DNA of 64,000 bases from Gimesia algae. Its GTDB lineage: Bacteria; Planctomycetota; Planctomycetia; Planctomycetales; Planctomycetaceae. The notes beneath the pieces were generated by a model. It made no database searches. It saw nothing but the letters and a program-made list of their open reading frames with translations, and was not told the origin of the DNA. The stretch spans positions 5,617,357-5,681,356 of the forward strand of contig NZ_CP036343.1 of NCBI RefSeq assembly GCF_007746795.1, given 5' to 3'. This document shows, in pieces, positions 18,374-27,838 of the stretch (its first letter is position 1; every line of letters starts with the position of its first letter). The position numbers were made by a program, and so were the translations under genes.

Positions 18374-20449
18374 ATGACCGCATCTCCCCTGGAAACTCCT
18401 GTTCAATTTCTCAATGGGGTGGGCTCAGATCGCGGCGAACTGCTGGGAAAAATCGGGATTCAAACGGTAGAGGACCTGCTGTGGCATCTGCCCCGCAGTG
18501 TTCTGGACCTGACTGACGTCCGCCCCGTCAATGAACTGGAAGAAGATCAGCCCGCATCCGTCTGCGGCAAAGTCGTGGACCTGGATGCCCGCACGATCTC
18601 ACGCGGTCGTACGATTACGGCGATTCTGCTGGATTGTGGCACCGGGTTTCTGAAGGGAACCTGGTTCAATCAACCCTGGGTCATCAAACGTTTTTTCCAG
18701 GGCCAGTTGCTGATGTTTTCGGGTAAACCTAAACGCCGCTCTGGAAAATGGGAAATTTCTCATCCGCAGTTCCAGGTCCTGGAAGAAGATCTGGATGATC
18801 CGCAGGGACTGATCTTACCCCGGTACAGCCTGACCGAAGGTATCAAGATGTATCAGATGCGGCGTTACATTCGCGCTGCGGTGGAAGAATACGCTCAGCT
18901 GATTCCCGACTATCTTCCGGAGAATTTTCGCGAAACGCAGTCGCTGATTCCGTTGAGTCAGGCCGTGATCCAGATGCATAAACCCCAGACGATGGAGGAA
19001 TATCATGCCGGCGTGCATCGTGTGATCTACGATGATCTACTGGAATTTCAGCTGGCGCTGGCGATGCGCAGACGACTCTGGACTTGCGTCGATAATGCCC
19101 CCTTGCTGAAGGTCACTGCAAAAGTCGATGCCCGTATCAGGCGACTGTTCCCTTATGATTTTACCGAGGGACAAAACCAGGCAATCGAAGAGATTAAAGT
19201 CGACCTGGCTTCAGGTCGGGCTATGCATCGCATGCTGCAGGCAGATGTGGGTGCCGGCAAAACCGCCATTGCGATTTATGCAATGCTGGCCACCATTGCC
19301 GGCGGAGACCAGGCGGTGTTGATGGCCCCTACGGAACTGCTGGCAGTACAGCACTGGGAAACAATCAACCAGATTTTGAAACACAGTCGAGTAAAACGCT
19401 GTATCCTGACCGGCAGCCTGTCTCCCTCCGAACGCAAGACGACACTGGAAAAAATCGCTTCCGGAGAACAGCAACTGATCGTGGGCACGCAGGCGGTCGT
19501 CCAGAAAGATGTCCAATACCACAACCTGGGACTTGTGATTATCGACGAACAACACAAATTTGGTGTGATGCAGCGGGCACACTTCTCCAGCGATCAGAAC
19601 ACACCACACATGCTGGTGATGACGGCAACGCCGATTCCCCGTAGCTTGTGTTTGACACAGTTCGGTGAGCTGGATATCTCAATCAACACCGATCTGCCCC
19701 CGGGAAGGCAACCGGTCATGACAAGTCGCGTCTCAACAACGCCTCAAAGAAAAAAGGCCTGGGAATTTTTAAGAGCCCAGATCGATGCAGGCAGGCAGGC
19801 TTATATCGTCTGCCCACGCATCGATTCCGAAGACGAACAGAATATTCGTTCGAGTGCCGAGGAAGTGTATCGTAAACTGCAGAAGAGCGAGCTGTCGACG
19901 GCATCCATCGGACTGGTACACGGTCAGATGGATCGTGGAGAACGGGGAGAAATCATGAAACAGTTTCACCAGGGAGCTATTCAAGTGCTGGTCTCGACGA
20001 CGGTCGTTGAAGTCGGTGTGGATGTGCCCAATGCGACGCTGATGGTCATTCTGCAGGCGGATCGATTTGGACTGTCACAGTTGCATCAGTTAAGAGGTCG
20101 CGTGAGTCGCGGTCTCCACCGGGGAAACTGTTTTCTATTTTCTTACACGGAAAGCGAAGACGCCTTGAATCGACTCGCGGTGATGGAACAGACCACCGAT
20201 GGCTTTGAAATTGCCGAGGCGGATTTCCAGGCACGAGGACCGGGGGATATCTTTGGAACCCGTCAACATGGCGAATTGCCTCTGCGGGTTGCAGATCTCA
20301 AACGGGACGAGTCCATTTTACAGCAAACGCATGCGATCGCATTACGTCTCGTGGAAGGAGGCGAATTTGACCAGCCCCGGTTCGCTCCCTTAAAGATTCG
20401 CGTGCTGGAGCGATTCGGACAACTGATGGATCTGGGACAGAGCGGTTAA
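18374..20449 (+). CDS. recG: ATP-dependent DNA helicase RecG
   Basis: 691 residues, the usual RecG length. RecG reverses stalled replication forks and branch-migrates Holliday junctions. The N-terminal wedge (OB) domain begins with FLNGVGSDRGELLGKIGIQTVEDLLWHLPR. Helicase motifs follow: I (QADVGAGKTAIAI), Ia (MAPTELLAVQH), II (VIIDEQHKFGVMQR, a DExH-type box), III (VMTATPIPRS), then VSTTVVEVGVDVPNAT and QLRGRVSRG (motif VI), and the C-terminal RecG block ADFQARGPGDIFGTRQHG. The frame is open to a TTG at 18362, but the ATG at 18374 is the better start. It converges with the LptF/G gene. Confidence 0.96.
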   Translation: MTASPLETPVQFLNGVGSDRGELLGKIGIQTVEDLLWHLPRSVLDLTDVRPVNELEEDQPASVCGKVVDLDARTISRGRTITAILLDCGTGFLKGTWFNQPWVIKRFFQGQLLMFSGKPKRRSGKWEISHPQFQVLEEDLDDPQGLILPRYSLTEGIKMYQMRRYIRAAVEEYAQLIPDYLPENFRETQSLIPLSQAVIQMHKPQTMEEYHAGVHRVIYDDLLEFQLALAMRRRLWTCVDNAPLLKVTAKVDARIRRLFPYDFTEGQNQAIEEIKVDLASGRAMHRMLQADVGAGKTAIAIYAMLATIAGGDQAVLMAPTELLAVQHWETINQILKHSRVKRCILTGSLSPSERKTTLEKIASGEQQLIVGTQAVVQKDVQYHNLGLVIIDEQHKFGVMQRAHFSSDQNTPHMLVMTATPIPRSLCLTQFGELDISINTDLPPGRQPVMTSRVSTTPQRKKAWEFLRAQIDAGRQAYIVCPRIDSEDEQNIRSSAEEVYRKLQKSELSTASIGLVHGQMDRGERGEIMKQFHQGAIQVLVSTTVVEVGVDVPNATLMVILQADRFGLSQLHQLRGRVSRGLHRGNCFLFSYTESEDALNRLAVMEQTTDGFEIAEADFQARGPGDIFGTRQHGELPLRVADLKRDESILQQTHAIALRLVEGGEFDQPRFAPLKIRVLERFGQLMDLGQSG

Positions 20450-20481
20450 TTCTGTGCGGTTAGTTCTATTTGACTCAAAAC

Positions 20482-21639
20482 TCAGGTCTGAACCCGGTTC
20501 GTGAACCAGGCGGCAAGCGTTCCGTTCGTAATGACGGGAAACCAGGCGGCCTGATCGGGTGAAATCAATTTTGTTGCCCCCATATAATGGAAACACTGCG
20601 AAACTCCAAACAGGCCTCCCATCACACATGCGCAAATCGCGATATTCAAGATCAGACTGCGACTCTCTTTGCGTAGTACAAACGGGATCGAAATCAGTAC
20701 TGCGATCAGATTCATGATCGGACGTGTGAGTCGGGAATGCAGATCCAGTTTCTGTTTACGAATCGATAAATCGCTAAAGGAAGGATTATTGATTCTGGCA
20801 ATCAGATCCGGAGTTGAGATCAGCGAACTGAAATTGCGATTACAGAGCTGATCACAGCCCACATCCGTCACGATAAAGATTTCATTTGCCTCAGTACCGG
20901 GCAGGATAATATCACGTGCAAATTCAGCAATTTCAAGATCCTGATATTTCGGAGATGCCTGTTTGAGTAACCAGCCTCCCGGACTGGTTCTGGTCTGTGT
21001 CTGATAGATCGCGGTTTCAGATTTAACGGTGACGAAATCGTGAACCATTGGTTTAGATAAAACAAACTCTGCATTTTTCATTTTCTGCTCAGTCAGAAAA
21101 ACTTCCTGACCGTTGATCATAATCCGGGTACTGAAATCATAAACCGGTTCAACAAACTGAGCTGAGTTTCCCATGTCTCCGCGCTCCGCCTGAAGCTTAT
21201 CCGCAATGGATGGAATGATCACTTCCTGATTCACACACATCACACAGTTGACAATAATCGTTGCTATCGCCAGTGGTATGGCCAGTCGGTATGTGGGAAT
21301 ACCGGCGGAGAGTACGGGATTCAGTTCCCCGTGACGCACCATCAGGGAAAACACAACGACTCCAGCCAGTACGGAGAGAATCGGGCTGATCATGTCGAAA
21401 AAGATGGAAGATTGATAGAAATAGAACTCAAGCATGATCCAGAGCAGACTGGTCGATGAGCCCTCTTCTACCTCAAGACCGGTCGAAGAGACTTTTTCTG
21501 CCCCTGCCTGAAAGCCGTCGATGTTCGTAAATCCGTCAAAAACCACGTACAGGCCGTAGGTTGCGATGAAGCCGATCACGAACACATGGAAATATCGTTT
21601 GAGTAAATAGCGGTCGAAGGTGGTAAACACGTTTCCCAA
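20482..21639 (-). CDS. LptF/LptG (YjgP/YjgQ) family permease
   Basis: 385 residues with the family layout: an N-terminal membrane segment after the signature FDRYLLKRYFHVFVIGFIA, two more around residues 70-130 (with the family motif 'GELNPVLSAGIPTYRLAIPL'), a periplasmic beta-jellyroll of about 170 residues, and three C-terminal segments (MNLIAVLISIPFVL and following). In Gram-negative bacteria LptF and LptG form, with LptB, the ABC transporter that extracts lipopolysaccharide from the inner membrane. Only one such permease and no lptB is present here. The final step of assignment to F or G cannot be made from the sequence. Confidence 0.88.
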   Translation of the reverse strand: MGNVFTTFDRYLLKRYFHVFVIGFIATYGLYVVFDGFTNIDGFQAGAEKVSSTGLEVEEGSSTSLLWIMLEFYFYQSSIFFDMISPILSVLAGVVVFSLMVRHGELNPVLSAGIPTYRLAIPLAIATIIVNCVMCVNQEVIIPSIADKLQAERGDMGNSAQFVEPVYDFSTRIMINGQEVFLTEQKMKNAEFVLSKPMVHDFVTVKSETAIYQTQTRTSPGGWLLKQASPKYQDLEIAEFARDIILPGTEANEIFIVTDVGCDQLCNRNFSSLISTPDLIARINNPSFSDLSIRKQKLDLHSRLTRPIMNLIAVLISIPFVLRKESRSLILNIAICACVMGGLFGVSQCFHYMGATKLISPDQAAWFPVITNGTLAAWFTNRVQT

Positions 21640-22073
21640 TCGTTGTCGGTAACTGATCTAAGGTTCTGCCCAAAGGCAGGTTTCAGGGAGCGCGTATTAC
21701 ACCGCAATCTGGTAAATGGGTCAATATCAGGAGGCAGCCCCTGAGCCCTTGTATACATGCGTTACATCCCTTATAGTTTGAACGTCCAGTTCGCGAAACG
21801 GGCTTAATCTCCAGAAAATCGGAAAATAGCAAGAAAAGGCGCCAGCTTAAGTTATTGTAAAAATTTGACTTATGTATTAATTTCTTATTTTGAAAGTTTC
21901 CAACTCTCGACATTTAATTCGCGTAGTGAATAATACCCATGAGTAGCTTTGATATAAAAACAAAAATATCTGGTCATGTTTCCAAATTCTTTAGCCAAAT
22001 TAAAAGCTATGTTTTGGGAGATCGACTTTATAAAGTTGCGCACCGAATATGATCTTTATGAGGGGACGAGAGA
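21640..22073 (+). other. A+T-rich intergenic region, about 430 bases
   Basis: Between the divergent LptF/G and DksA-like genes. The stretch 21800-22070 is clearly richer in A+T than its surroundings (for example 21850-21905 and 21950-22010), consistent with promoters or protein binding. No repeat, RNA gene or open frame of note is seen. Confidence 0.45.
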
Positions 22074-22526
22074 GTGGTACGAAAAGACGCAATAATCAGG
22101 TTGCACAAGCAACTACTAGATAGACGTGATGAGCTGAAAAAACTGGTAAGCGACAGTTCAGAAGGTTCGTCTGGCAGCCAGTCGTCCGTTGAGGACAGTG
22201 GCGATGCTGCGATTCGTGCACGCCGCCAGGATCTGGAATCTCATCTGGCCGAGATCGAATATAATGAGCTGATGCAAATCCGCCGCGCGATCGCGCTGAT
22301 TCAGGAAGGCCGTTACGGTCACTGCGAAAGCTGCAATAAAAATATACCGATTGCACGGCTTAAAGCAGTTCCCTATGCGATGTTTTGTGTCAGTTGTGCA
22401 CAACAGCGCGAATCGATGGGATTATCCACTAATGCTGTTCATGGCGATTGGGAGAACGCATACGAATTCGAAGGACGGCTTAACGATCAGGAAGTCAGAA
22501 TTCATGATTTGGATCTCGAAAAATAA
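22074..22526 (+). CDS. TraR/DksA family zinc-finger protein
   Basis: 150 residues starting with GTG at 22074, with GAGGGGACGAGAG just upstream. The layout matches DksA/TraR proteins: an N-terminal coiled coil (residues about 5-80, with the acidic SVEDSGDAA segment in the position of the coiled-coil tip) and a C4 zinc finger with Cys84, Cys87, Cys105 and Cys108 (YGHCESC and MFCVSCAQ). Such proteins enter the secondary channel of RNA polymerase and modulate initiation, often together with ppGpp. The position upstream of an HtrA-type protease could suggest a stress link, but no shared transcript is demonstrated: a 279-base gap separates them. Confidence 0.88.
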   Translation: MVRKDAIIRLHKQLLDRRDELKKLVSDSSEGSSGSQSSVEDSGDAAIRARRQDLESHLAEIEYNELMQIRRAIALIQEGRYGHCESCNKNIPIARLKAVPYAMFCVSCAQQRESMGLSTNAVHGDWENAYEFEGRLNDQEVRIHDLDLEK

Positions 22527-22805
22527 GATCCCCTACCGATAATGAATGCCAGAGGGTTCCACCAGACTGATTACGGTTTTTCTTCTCTCCTGAAAAATAT
22601 ACAGATCCCTCATCACTGACATTGATTGTGGAGAGATGCATCGCATTCAGTCTCGTGGTCCCTGGTATTACCGGTGTCCGCTGCCAGTCAGTCTGCCACT
22701 TGTAATCAAATCGTCCGGCACTGGCGAAGGATTGCCTTATTTTGCCGTAGCTAGGAATAGCTAAAACGCAAAAAAGATCCTGGGTCACGCTGAGAGATTT
22801 GCAAC

Positions 22806-24329
22806 ATGAAGAATCGATACCCCCTGGCATTCGTATTAGGTCTGGTTGTTTCTGTTTCACTATGGAATGCCTGCTTTGAATCCCCGCTGTCATTCAAACA
22901 GCTGGAAGCTAAAGTTCCTTCACAGTCGAACCCCCGGCAGGAACATGCCACACTGCTCCCTTCTACGTCTCCATTGCATGAAGGCAGCAGACATCTGGCG
23001 AAAATAGCCAAACTGGCAACACCCAGCGTCGTTCATATTCAGTGCGAGCGCCAGACGCCCCGTGGCGCGGTAGAAGAGACCGGTTCGGGAGTGATTGTCA
23101 GAGGTGATGGCGCTTCCGGTTTGTATATTGTCACCAACCGGCATGTGGTACGAGATTCGGAAGGCACCTCGATTTCCATCTCTCTGCATGATGGTCGGGT
23201 GATACATCCCCAGCAGAAATGGGAAGACAAAGATACCGACCTGGCAATTTTAAAGATCAATGTCTCCGATGTGTCTCCCGCTGACTGGGGTGACAGCGAC
23301 AAGCTGGACATTGGACATATGGTACTGGCGATGGGAAGCCCTTTCGGTTTGAGTGAATCGGTCACTCTGGGAATCATCAGCGCCAAAGGACGACGTTCCC
23401 TGCAGCTGGGCAGTGGATCAGAAGTTCTTAATCAGAACTTTCTGCAGACCGATGCCGCCATCAACCCTGGTAACAGTGGCGGACCGCTGATCGATCTCGA
23501 AGGAAAAATTATCGGCATCAATACAGCCATCGCTTCGAATAGTGGCGGTAATGACGGGATCGGTTTCAGTATCCCCAGCAAGCTGGTCCGCCACGTGTTC
23601 AATCAGCTGGTGAAGTATGGTCAGGTTTACCGGGCTTATCTGGGTGTGCAGCTCGATCCGGAATTCAGCATCGCGACTGCCGGCCGATTGAAAATGGACC
23701 GCGTGCGGGGTGCCCGGGTTGTGAAAGTCATCTCCAATACGCCAGCGTCGCGTGCTAACCTGAAGTACGATGACATCATTCTCAGTTTTGGTGGCATCGA
23801 TGTCCTCGATCAGAACCATCTGATCAACCTGGTCAGTCTGACTCCCATCGATAACAGAGTCAGTGTGGTCCTGTTACGGAGCGGCCGGAAGGTTAATGTA
23901 ATGGTAGAACTGGCAAACCGTCGCATTCTGGACGAACTCGAACGGAAACAGAAAGAGACACAACAGTCTCGACGGCCGGGAACCTCGGCTGCCCCCATGA
24001 GCTTTCAGAAAATGAAAAACACAACCGCGAACGATGTATTATCTGGTCTGCAGGTGCATGCCATGAACGCAGACCTGGCCATTCAACTGGGGTTTGAGGC
24101 CGTTCAGACCGGGTTACTCGTGATGGATGTGGATCAGCAGAATTCACTGTCAAACGTAGTCAAACTGTACGATGTGATTGAAGAAGTCGCCGGCACCCCT
24201 GTTAACAGCCTGAACGACCTTCGAACGGTTCTTGAGCAGACTGAATCACTGGAGAACCTGGTTCTGAAAGTCTCGAACGGCAAACCGGGACAACCACATC
24301 ATCAACTCGTCATCTGGAAGAGAAAGTAA
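22806..24329 (+). CDS. HtrA/DegP-like serine protease with PDZ domains
   Basis: 507 residues. The N-terminus has one hydrophobic segment (residues 8-22, LAFVLGLVVSVSLW) that may act as an anchor or signal. The trypsin-like domain has the full triad: His113 (VTNRHVVRD), Asp145 (DKDTDLAILKI) and Ser224 (NPGNSGGPL). PDZ domain 1 follows at about residues 265-370 (AYLGVQLDPEF, ASRANLKYDDIILSFGG), and a second, more divergent PDZ occupies the C-terminus (GFEAVQTGLLVMDVDQQNSL). It is expected to degrade or chaperone misfolded envelope proteins. A strong terminator follows at 24401-24437. Confidence 0.93.
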   Translation: MKNRYPLAFVLGLVVSVSLWNACFESPLSFKQLEAKVPSQSNPRQEHATLLPSTSPLHEGSRHLAKIAKLATPSVVHIQCERQTPRGAVEETGSGVIVRGDGASGLYIVTNRHVVRDSEGTSISISLHDGRVIHPQQKWEDKDTDLAILKINVSDVSPADWGDSDKLDIGHMVLAMGSPFGLSESVTLGIISAKGRRSLQLGSGSEVLNQNFLQTDAAINPGNSGGPLIDLEGKIIGINTAIASNSGGNDGIGFSIPSKLVRHVFNQLVKYGQVYRAYLGVQLDPEFSIATAGRLKMDRVRGARVVKVISNTPASRANLKYDDIILSFGGIDVLDQNHLINLVSLTPIDNRVSVVLLRSGRKVNVMVELANRRILDELERKQKETQQSRRPGTSAAPMSFQKMKNTTANDVLSGLQVHAMNADLAIQLGFEAVQTGLLVMDVDQQNSLSNVVKLYDVIEEVAGTPVNSLNDLRTVLEQTESLENLVLKVSNGKPGQPHHQLVIWKRK

Positions 24330-24400
24330 ATCTCTGACAGCAGACTTCCCTGGAACCATCTTTGATGGAAGCGGTCTCTCTCAACCTGATTCGCTTCAAT

Positions 24401-24439
24401 AAAAAAACCCGGTCAGCAGATCACTGACCGGGTTTTTAT
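24401..24439. terminator. bidirectional intrinsic terminator
   Basis: A perfect 12-bp stem (AAACCCGGTCAG at 24405-24416 paired with 24424-24435) with a 7-nt loop is flanked by an A-run on the left and a T-run on the right. It can terminate both the HtrA gene from the left and the convergent surface-protein gene from the right. Confidence 0.9.
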
Positions 24440-24465
24440 TTTTTAACAGCCTGAAGTAGATTCGC

Positions 24466-26589
24466 TTAGTCTTTGTAGAAGCGAGTCAGTTCTTCGAACA
24501 GCAGAGGATCGCGGATCGAATCGCTGGCGAGCCGTGCCCGGAACCGCTGATTTCCTTCCACAGAACCCCGTACGAGTACCTGATACTGTACCGAATCACC
24601 AGGTGCCAGGTCTCCCAGAGATTTGAAGACGACCACACCATTTTCAGCAATATGCTGAGTCGGGCCGGTTGCAGAAATCAGATCCACACCAGGAGGCAGT
24701 TCACAGGAGACAGAGACATTCTGTGCTGACTTACTTCCATCATTCTTAACAACCACTTTGTAACCGGTTTCTTTGCCGATTTCGACAGGATCGTCCAGAT
24801 CAGCGATTTCCAGAACCAGCTGAGCAGTCCCTTCAATTCGTGTTTGAATCTGAGCGTCTGATTTTACATTGTGTTCAGAGATCGCTCGTACGTGATGTAC
24901 GTAGTTACCAATGGTTTTGGTTTTCAACTCCAGATTCACACTGGCGGTTTGACCTGGTTCCATCCGACCGAGAAACCAGCTGATGGTGGAATCTTCCGGA
25001 TTGAACTGTCCGCCATGATCGGCATTGACGAATTCAAAACCTTCTGGAATTTTGTGTAGGACGCGTACATTGTTCGTAGCGGCAGCACCATCGTTGAGTG
25101 TCGTGATGGCGTACTGAGCACTGCGTCCTTTATAACGCAGTCCCGGACCATCAATGGCGACTTGAACTTTAGGAGCAATCACATTCACACGAGCCTGTGT
25201 CGCTTGAACCAGACCACCTTCGGCTTTTGCCTGAACCTTCACAACCTGCTCACCACCCATAACAGCGGCTAAAGCCAGACGAATTGTTCGGGTTTCACCC
25301 GGATTGAGTGAGCCAACCTGCATCTGCAGAAATTCGGCAGTCACGTGCTCCAGTCCTTTGGGGATTTCTGCTTCCAGCACAACATTGTGCAGTGTACCAG
25401 TACCCGGGTTGGAGATGGTGACCGACTGAGAAGCTGGCTCACCAATCATAACATTGGTGGGACCTTTAACGGCCACCTGCAACATGGGTTCTGCGACCAT
25501 GAACGACTCAGTCAGAGCACTGGTTGAGCGAACATGAGCAGCAGCCGTAATGGCTCCCCGCTGACTGGGAATCATGGAAATCCGGATTACTTTTGTTTCG
25601 CCGGCTTGCAGCGATTCAAATTTCCATTCCAGATGATCACGGCTGGAACTGGGACGAGGTTCCGCATTGGTCAGTCGCACTGAAATCGGAAAGAATGCTT
25701 CAACCAGCAGGTCCTGAGCTGTCTGTTTTCCTTCGTTTTTGATTTCCAGTTCGAATTCACATTCCTGACCTACGTTAATTTCTGTTTTCTTGATCCATTT
25801 GTGGGTCAGTTTTGCAGCAGCTTCTCTTGAAGCGGTACCCACTGGTTTCACAACAGTTTCGTTCACACGACGCCTGTTGGGAGTCGCACTGACTGTAATT
25901 CCGGAAGGTTGCTCTGTTTTTGGTGCGGTAGCAGGAGTTCCGAAAGTCAGATGATGTTTGTTTTCCACTGTCTTTCGATCCGGAATTCGAGGAACGGAAA
26001 GACTGGGAGTCTGTGGAGCCGACTGACTGAACTCAGTTGGCAGACGGAACTGATTTTCGCGTGTGTCCCCTGCGCTGATCTGCTGAATATTTCCCTGGGC
26101 AGACTTCTGGTTGCCCTGCTGAAATTCGGCATGAACAATGTTCTGCCTGTCAGACTGGTCTGAATTGAATGTTTCGACATGGTACTGTTTTTTACCACTT
26201 TGTGGTTCCGAATGACCAATCTGCTGGAACTGAGACTGGCTTGGCGCGGGAGTCTCTGTTTTTGTTTTGTTATCCAGACGGCGATAAGGACGTTCCTGCC
26301 CGAACAGTTCCTTGTAATAATTAGGAACCTGCGAGAGACGGGCCTTATCAGTAGGCTTATATTCTGATGACTGTTTTTTCACAGCCGCGTTTTGACTCGG
26401 CTGAGAAATCGTGATCCGACCAGTATTCGTATCAGGAGTCTGACCGGAAAAGTACTGGCTGGATGAACGGGAAGTGGAAGTCGAATCAAAGGGTGACTTC
26501 GATTCTAAAATGCGATCATCGGCGGTGGCGATACTCGCACTCATTACCATAGTTGAAAATATCGCGAGCATCTTTTTTCCGCGTCGCAT
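24466..26589 (-). CDS. secreted protein with tandem DUF11/CARDB-like repeats
   Basis: 707 residues from the ATG at 26589, which has AAGGAGAAACCC in front; the open frame to 26694 is untranslated leader. A signal peptide (MLAIFSTMVMSASIATADD) is followed by about 220 polar, Gln/Ser-rich residues and then five repeats of about 110 residues with the DUF11/CARDB pattern: 'G....y.i...N.G...a.nv.v....P.g......' (for example EFELEIKNEGKQTAQDLLVE, QSVTISNPGTGTLHNVVLEA, AQYAITTLNDGAAATNNVRV, TGYKVVVKNDGSKSAQNVSV). These are immunoglobulin-like beta sandwiches seen in OmcB-type and planctomycete cell-surface proteins, here probably structural. Function is inferred from fold only. Confidence 0.85.
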   Translation of the reverse strand: MRRGKKMLAIFSTMVMSASIATADDRILESKSPFDSTSTSRSSSQYFSGQTPDTNTGRITISQPSQNAAVKKQSSEYKPTDKARLSQVPNYYKELFGQERPYRRLDNKTKTETPAPSQSQFQQIGHSEPQSGKKQYHVETFNSDQSDRQNIVHAEFQQGNQKSAQGNIQQISAGDTRENQFRLPTEFSQSAPQTPSLSVPRIPDRKTVENKHHLTFGTPATAPKTEQPSGITVSATPNRRRVNETVVKPVGTASREAAAKLTHKWIKKTEINVGQECEFELEIKNEGKQTAQDLLVEAFFPISVRLTNAEPRPSSSRDHLEWKFESLQAGETKVIRISMIPSQRGAITAAAHVRSTSALTESFMVAEPMLQVAVKGPTNVMIGEPASQSVTISNPGTGTLHNVVLEAEIPKGLEHVTAEFLQMQVGSLNPGETRTIRLALAAVMGGEQVVKVQAKAEGGLVQATQARVNVIAPKVQVAIDGPGLRYKGRSAQYAITTLNDGAAATNNVRVLHKIPEGFEFVNADHGGQFNPEDSTISWFLGRMEPGQTASVNLELKTKTIGNYVHHVRAISEHNVKSDAQIQTRIEGTAQLVLEIADLDDPVEIGKETGYKVVVKNDGSKSAQNVSVSCELPPGVDLISATGPTQHIAENGVVVFKSLGDLAPGDSVQYQVLVRGSVEGNQRFRARLASDSIRDPLLFEELTRFYKD

Positions 26590-27091
26590 TGGGTTTCTCC
26601 TTACCGATTGGAATTTACTGCTGGATCGGAACTGATTTGAGGTTTGATTTGACATGAAGAGCTCTGAGAGCGAGAGTGTTCTGATAAATTGCAAAACGGT
26701 GTATTAGTTTTATCCATTTCTCTCTATCGGATCTGCGGATCCAAGGAATTGAATCAGATATGCTGATTTTTTAAAATAAACCGGAATTGCAAGAGATTCC
26801 GGTTATGACGATTATCTTCCAGAACGGCATACACCTCGAAACAACACCACCTAAACACATTCATAACAGATACTTACCACATGACACAGTTCCTGTTCTC
26901 CAGACACTGCTTGCTTTAAACAGTAATACTGGGGATCAGGGAGCTTTCAATGTGATCTGCTCTCTGGATCCTGGACAAATCAGGATTTCCACGTTCTGAA
27001 GATTGACTCTCTGAGAGAACCGCTGAAAATGACGGTGTCGCTGACCGTTATCGAACAGCAGTTTTATCTCCAGGTACCTGTAGACAGGATC
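26590..27091 (+). other. intergenic region, about 500 bases, with a hairpin
   Basis: Between divergent genes. It contains a perfect 9-bp inverted repeat, AACCGGAAT (26779-26787) and ATTCCGGTT (26796-26804), with an 8-nt loop; on the minus strand it is followed by an AT-rich stretch, so it could act as a weak terminator or leader hairpin. A 70-codon frame at 26787-26999 has no supporting features and is not called as a gene. Confidence 0.45.
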
Positions 27092-27838
27092 ATGAATTCA
27101 CCTGCCCCTGACATGAACCAGACAAGCCCTCGCAATTCCTCAATCAAGGTCTATATGCTGGGCTGCGTCGATTTTGACTCGTTTCTCACACTGCAGGAGC
27201 GGGCACTGCAGGAAATCAGGCGACAGGATACTGATCAGGCGACTCTTTTTGTGTGTGAGCATCCCCCCATCATCACCGTAGGTCGGGAAGGAAGTCATGC
27301 CCAGCTAGCCGAGTCCAGGCAGGAATTTAAGGCGAGCCAGCTGGAGGTCCGCTGGATTAACCGGGGGGGAGGTGCCTTGTTACATGCCCCCGGCCAGTTA
27401 GCCGTGTACCCCCTGCTCCCTTTAAATCGGATGGGTCTGGGAATAGATGACTTTCAGAACGGGCTGGTACAGTCCCTGTTGCGAATGTCAGCAGAACTGG
27501 GGATTGAAGCAGCCCAGCATCCTGATTCTGTAGATATTTTCGGCCGTTGTGGCCAGTTTGCCTTTCTGGGGGCTGCGATCAAATCCTGGATTTCTTACTA
27601 TGGTTTGTATATTAATGTCTCACCCGATATGAAATTACAGCGACTGATTGATGCCAATCAGCATGACCATCGTCTGACATCACTTTCAGCGACACTCACG
27701 CGGGAAGCCAGTATGAGTTCGGTCCGCGAAAGCATCGTCAGGAATCTGGTTCAACAGTTTGGTTATCAACAGACCCATATATTCACACGACATCCCTTAC
27801 TGCATAGAGTGAAGAAAAAAGTATATGTCCACCCTTAA
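27092..27838 (+). CDS. LipB-like (octanoyltransferase fold) protein lacking catalytic Lys and Cys
   Basis: 248 residues from the ATG at 27092; upstream codons to 27029 are in frame but do not align with LipB. The fold is recognisable: VCEHPPIITVGREGS, INRGGGALLHAPGQLAVYPLLPL (LipB RGGqvTYHGPGQ; His98 kept), FLGAAIKSWISYYGLYINV (LipB 'iaslGlri.r..s.HGlalNv') and RLTSLSA. LipB moves octanoate from acyl carrier protein to lipoyl domains through a Cys thioester and a Lys. Aligned to E. coli LipB, the lysine of 'KKI' is Gln155, and the cysteine of 'NPCG' is Asn189 in DANQH. It overlaps lipA by 14 bases, so they are translated together. It is likely inactive as an octanoyltransferase or has another role. 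Confidence 0.8.
   Translation: MNSPAPDMNQTSPRNSSIKVYMLGCVDFDSFLTLQERALQEIRRQDTDQATLFVCEHPPIITVGREGSHAQLAESRQEFKASQLEVRWINRGGGALLHAPGQLAVYPLLPLNRMGLGIDDFQNGLVQSLLRMSAELGIEAAQHPDSVDIFGRCGQFAFLGAAIKSWISYYGLYINVSPDMKLQRLIDANQHDHRLTSLSATLTREASMSSVRESIVRNLVQQFGYQQTHIFTRHPLLHRVKKKVYVHP

Noticed and set aside
26787..26999. 70-codon open frame upstream of the LipB-like gene
   Set aside because: It begins inside a hairpin, has no ribosome site and no protein-like features.
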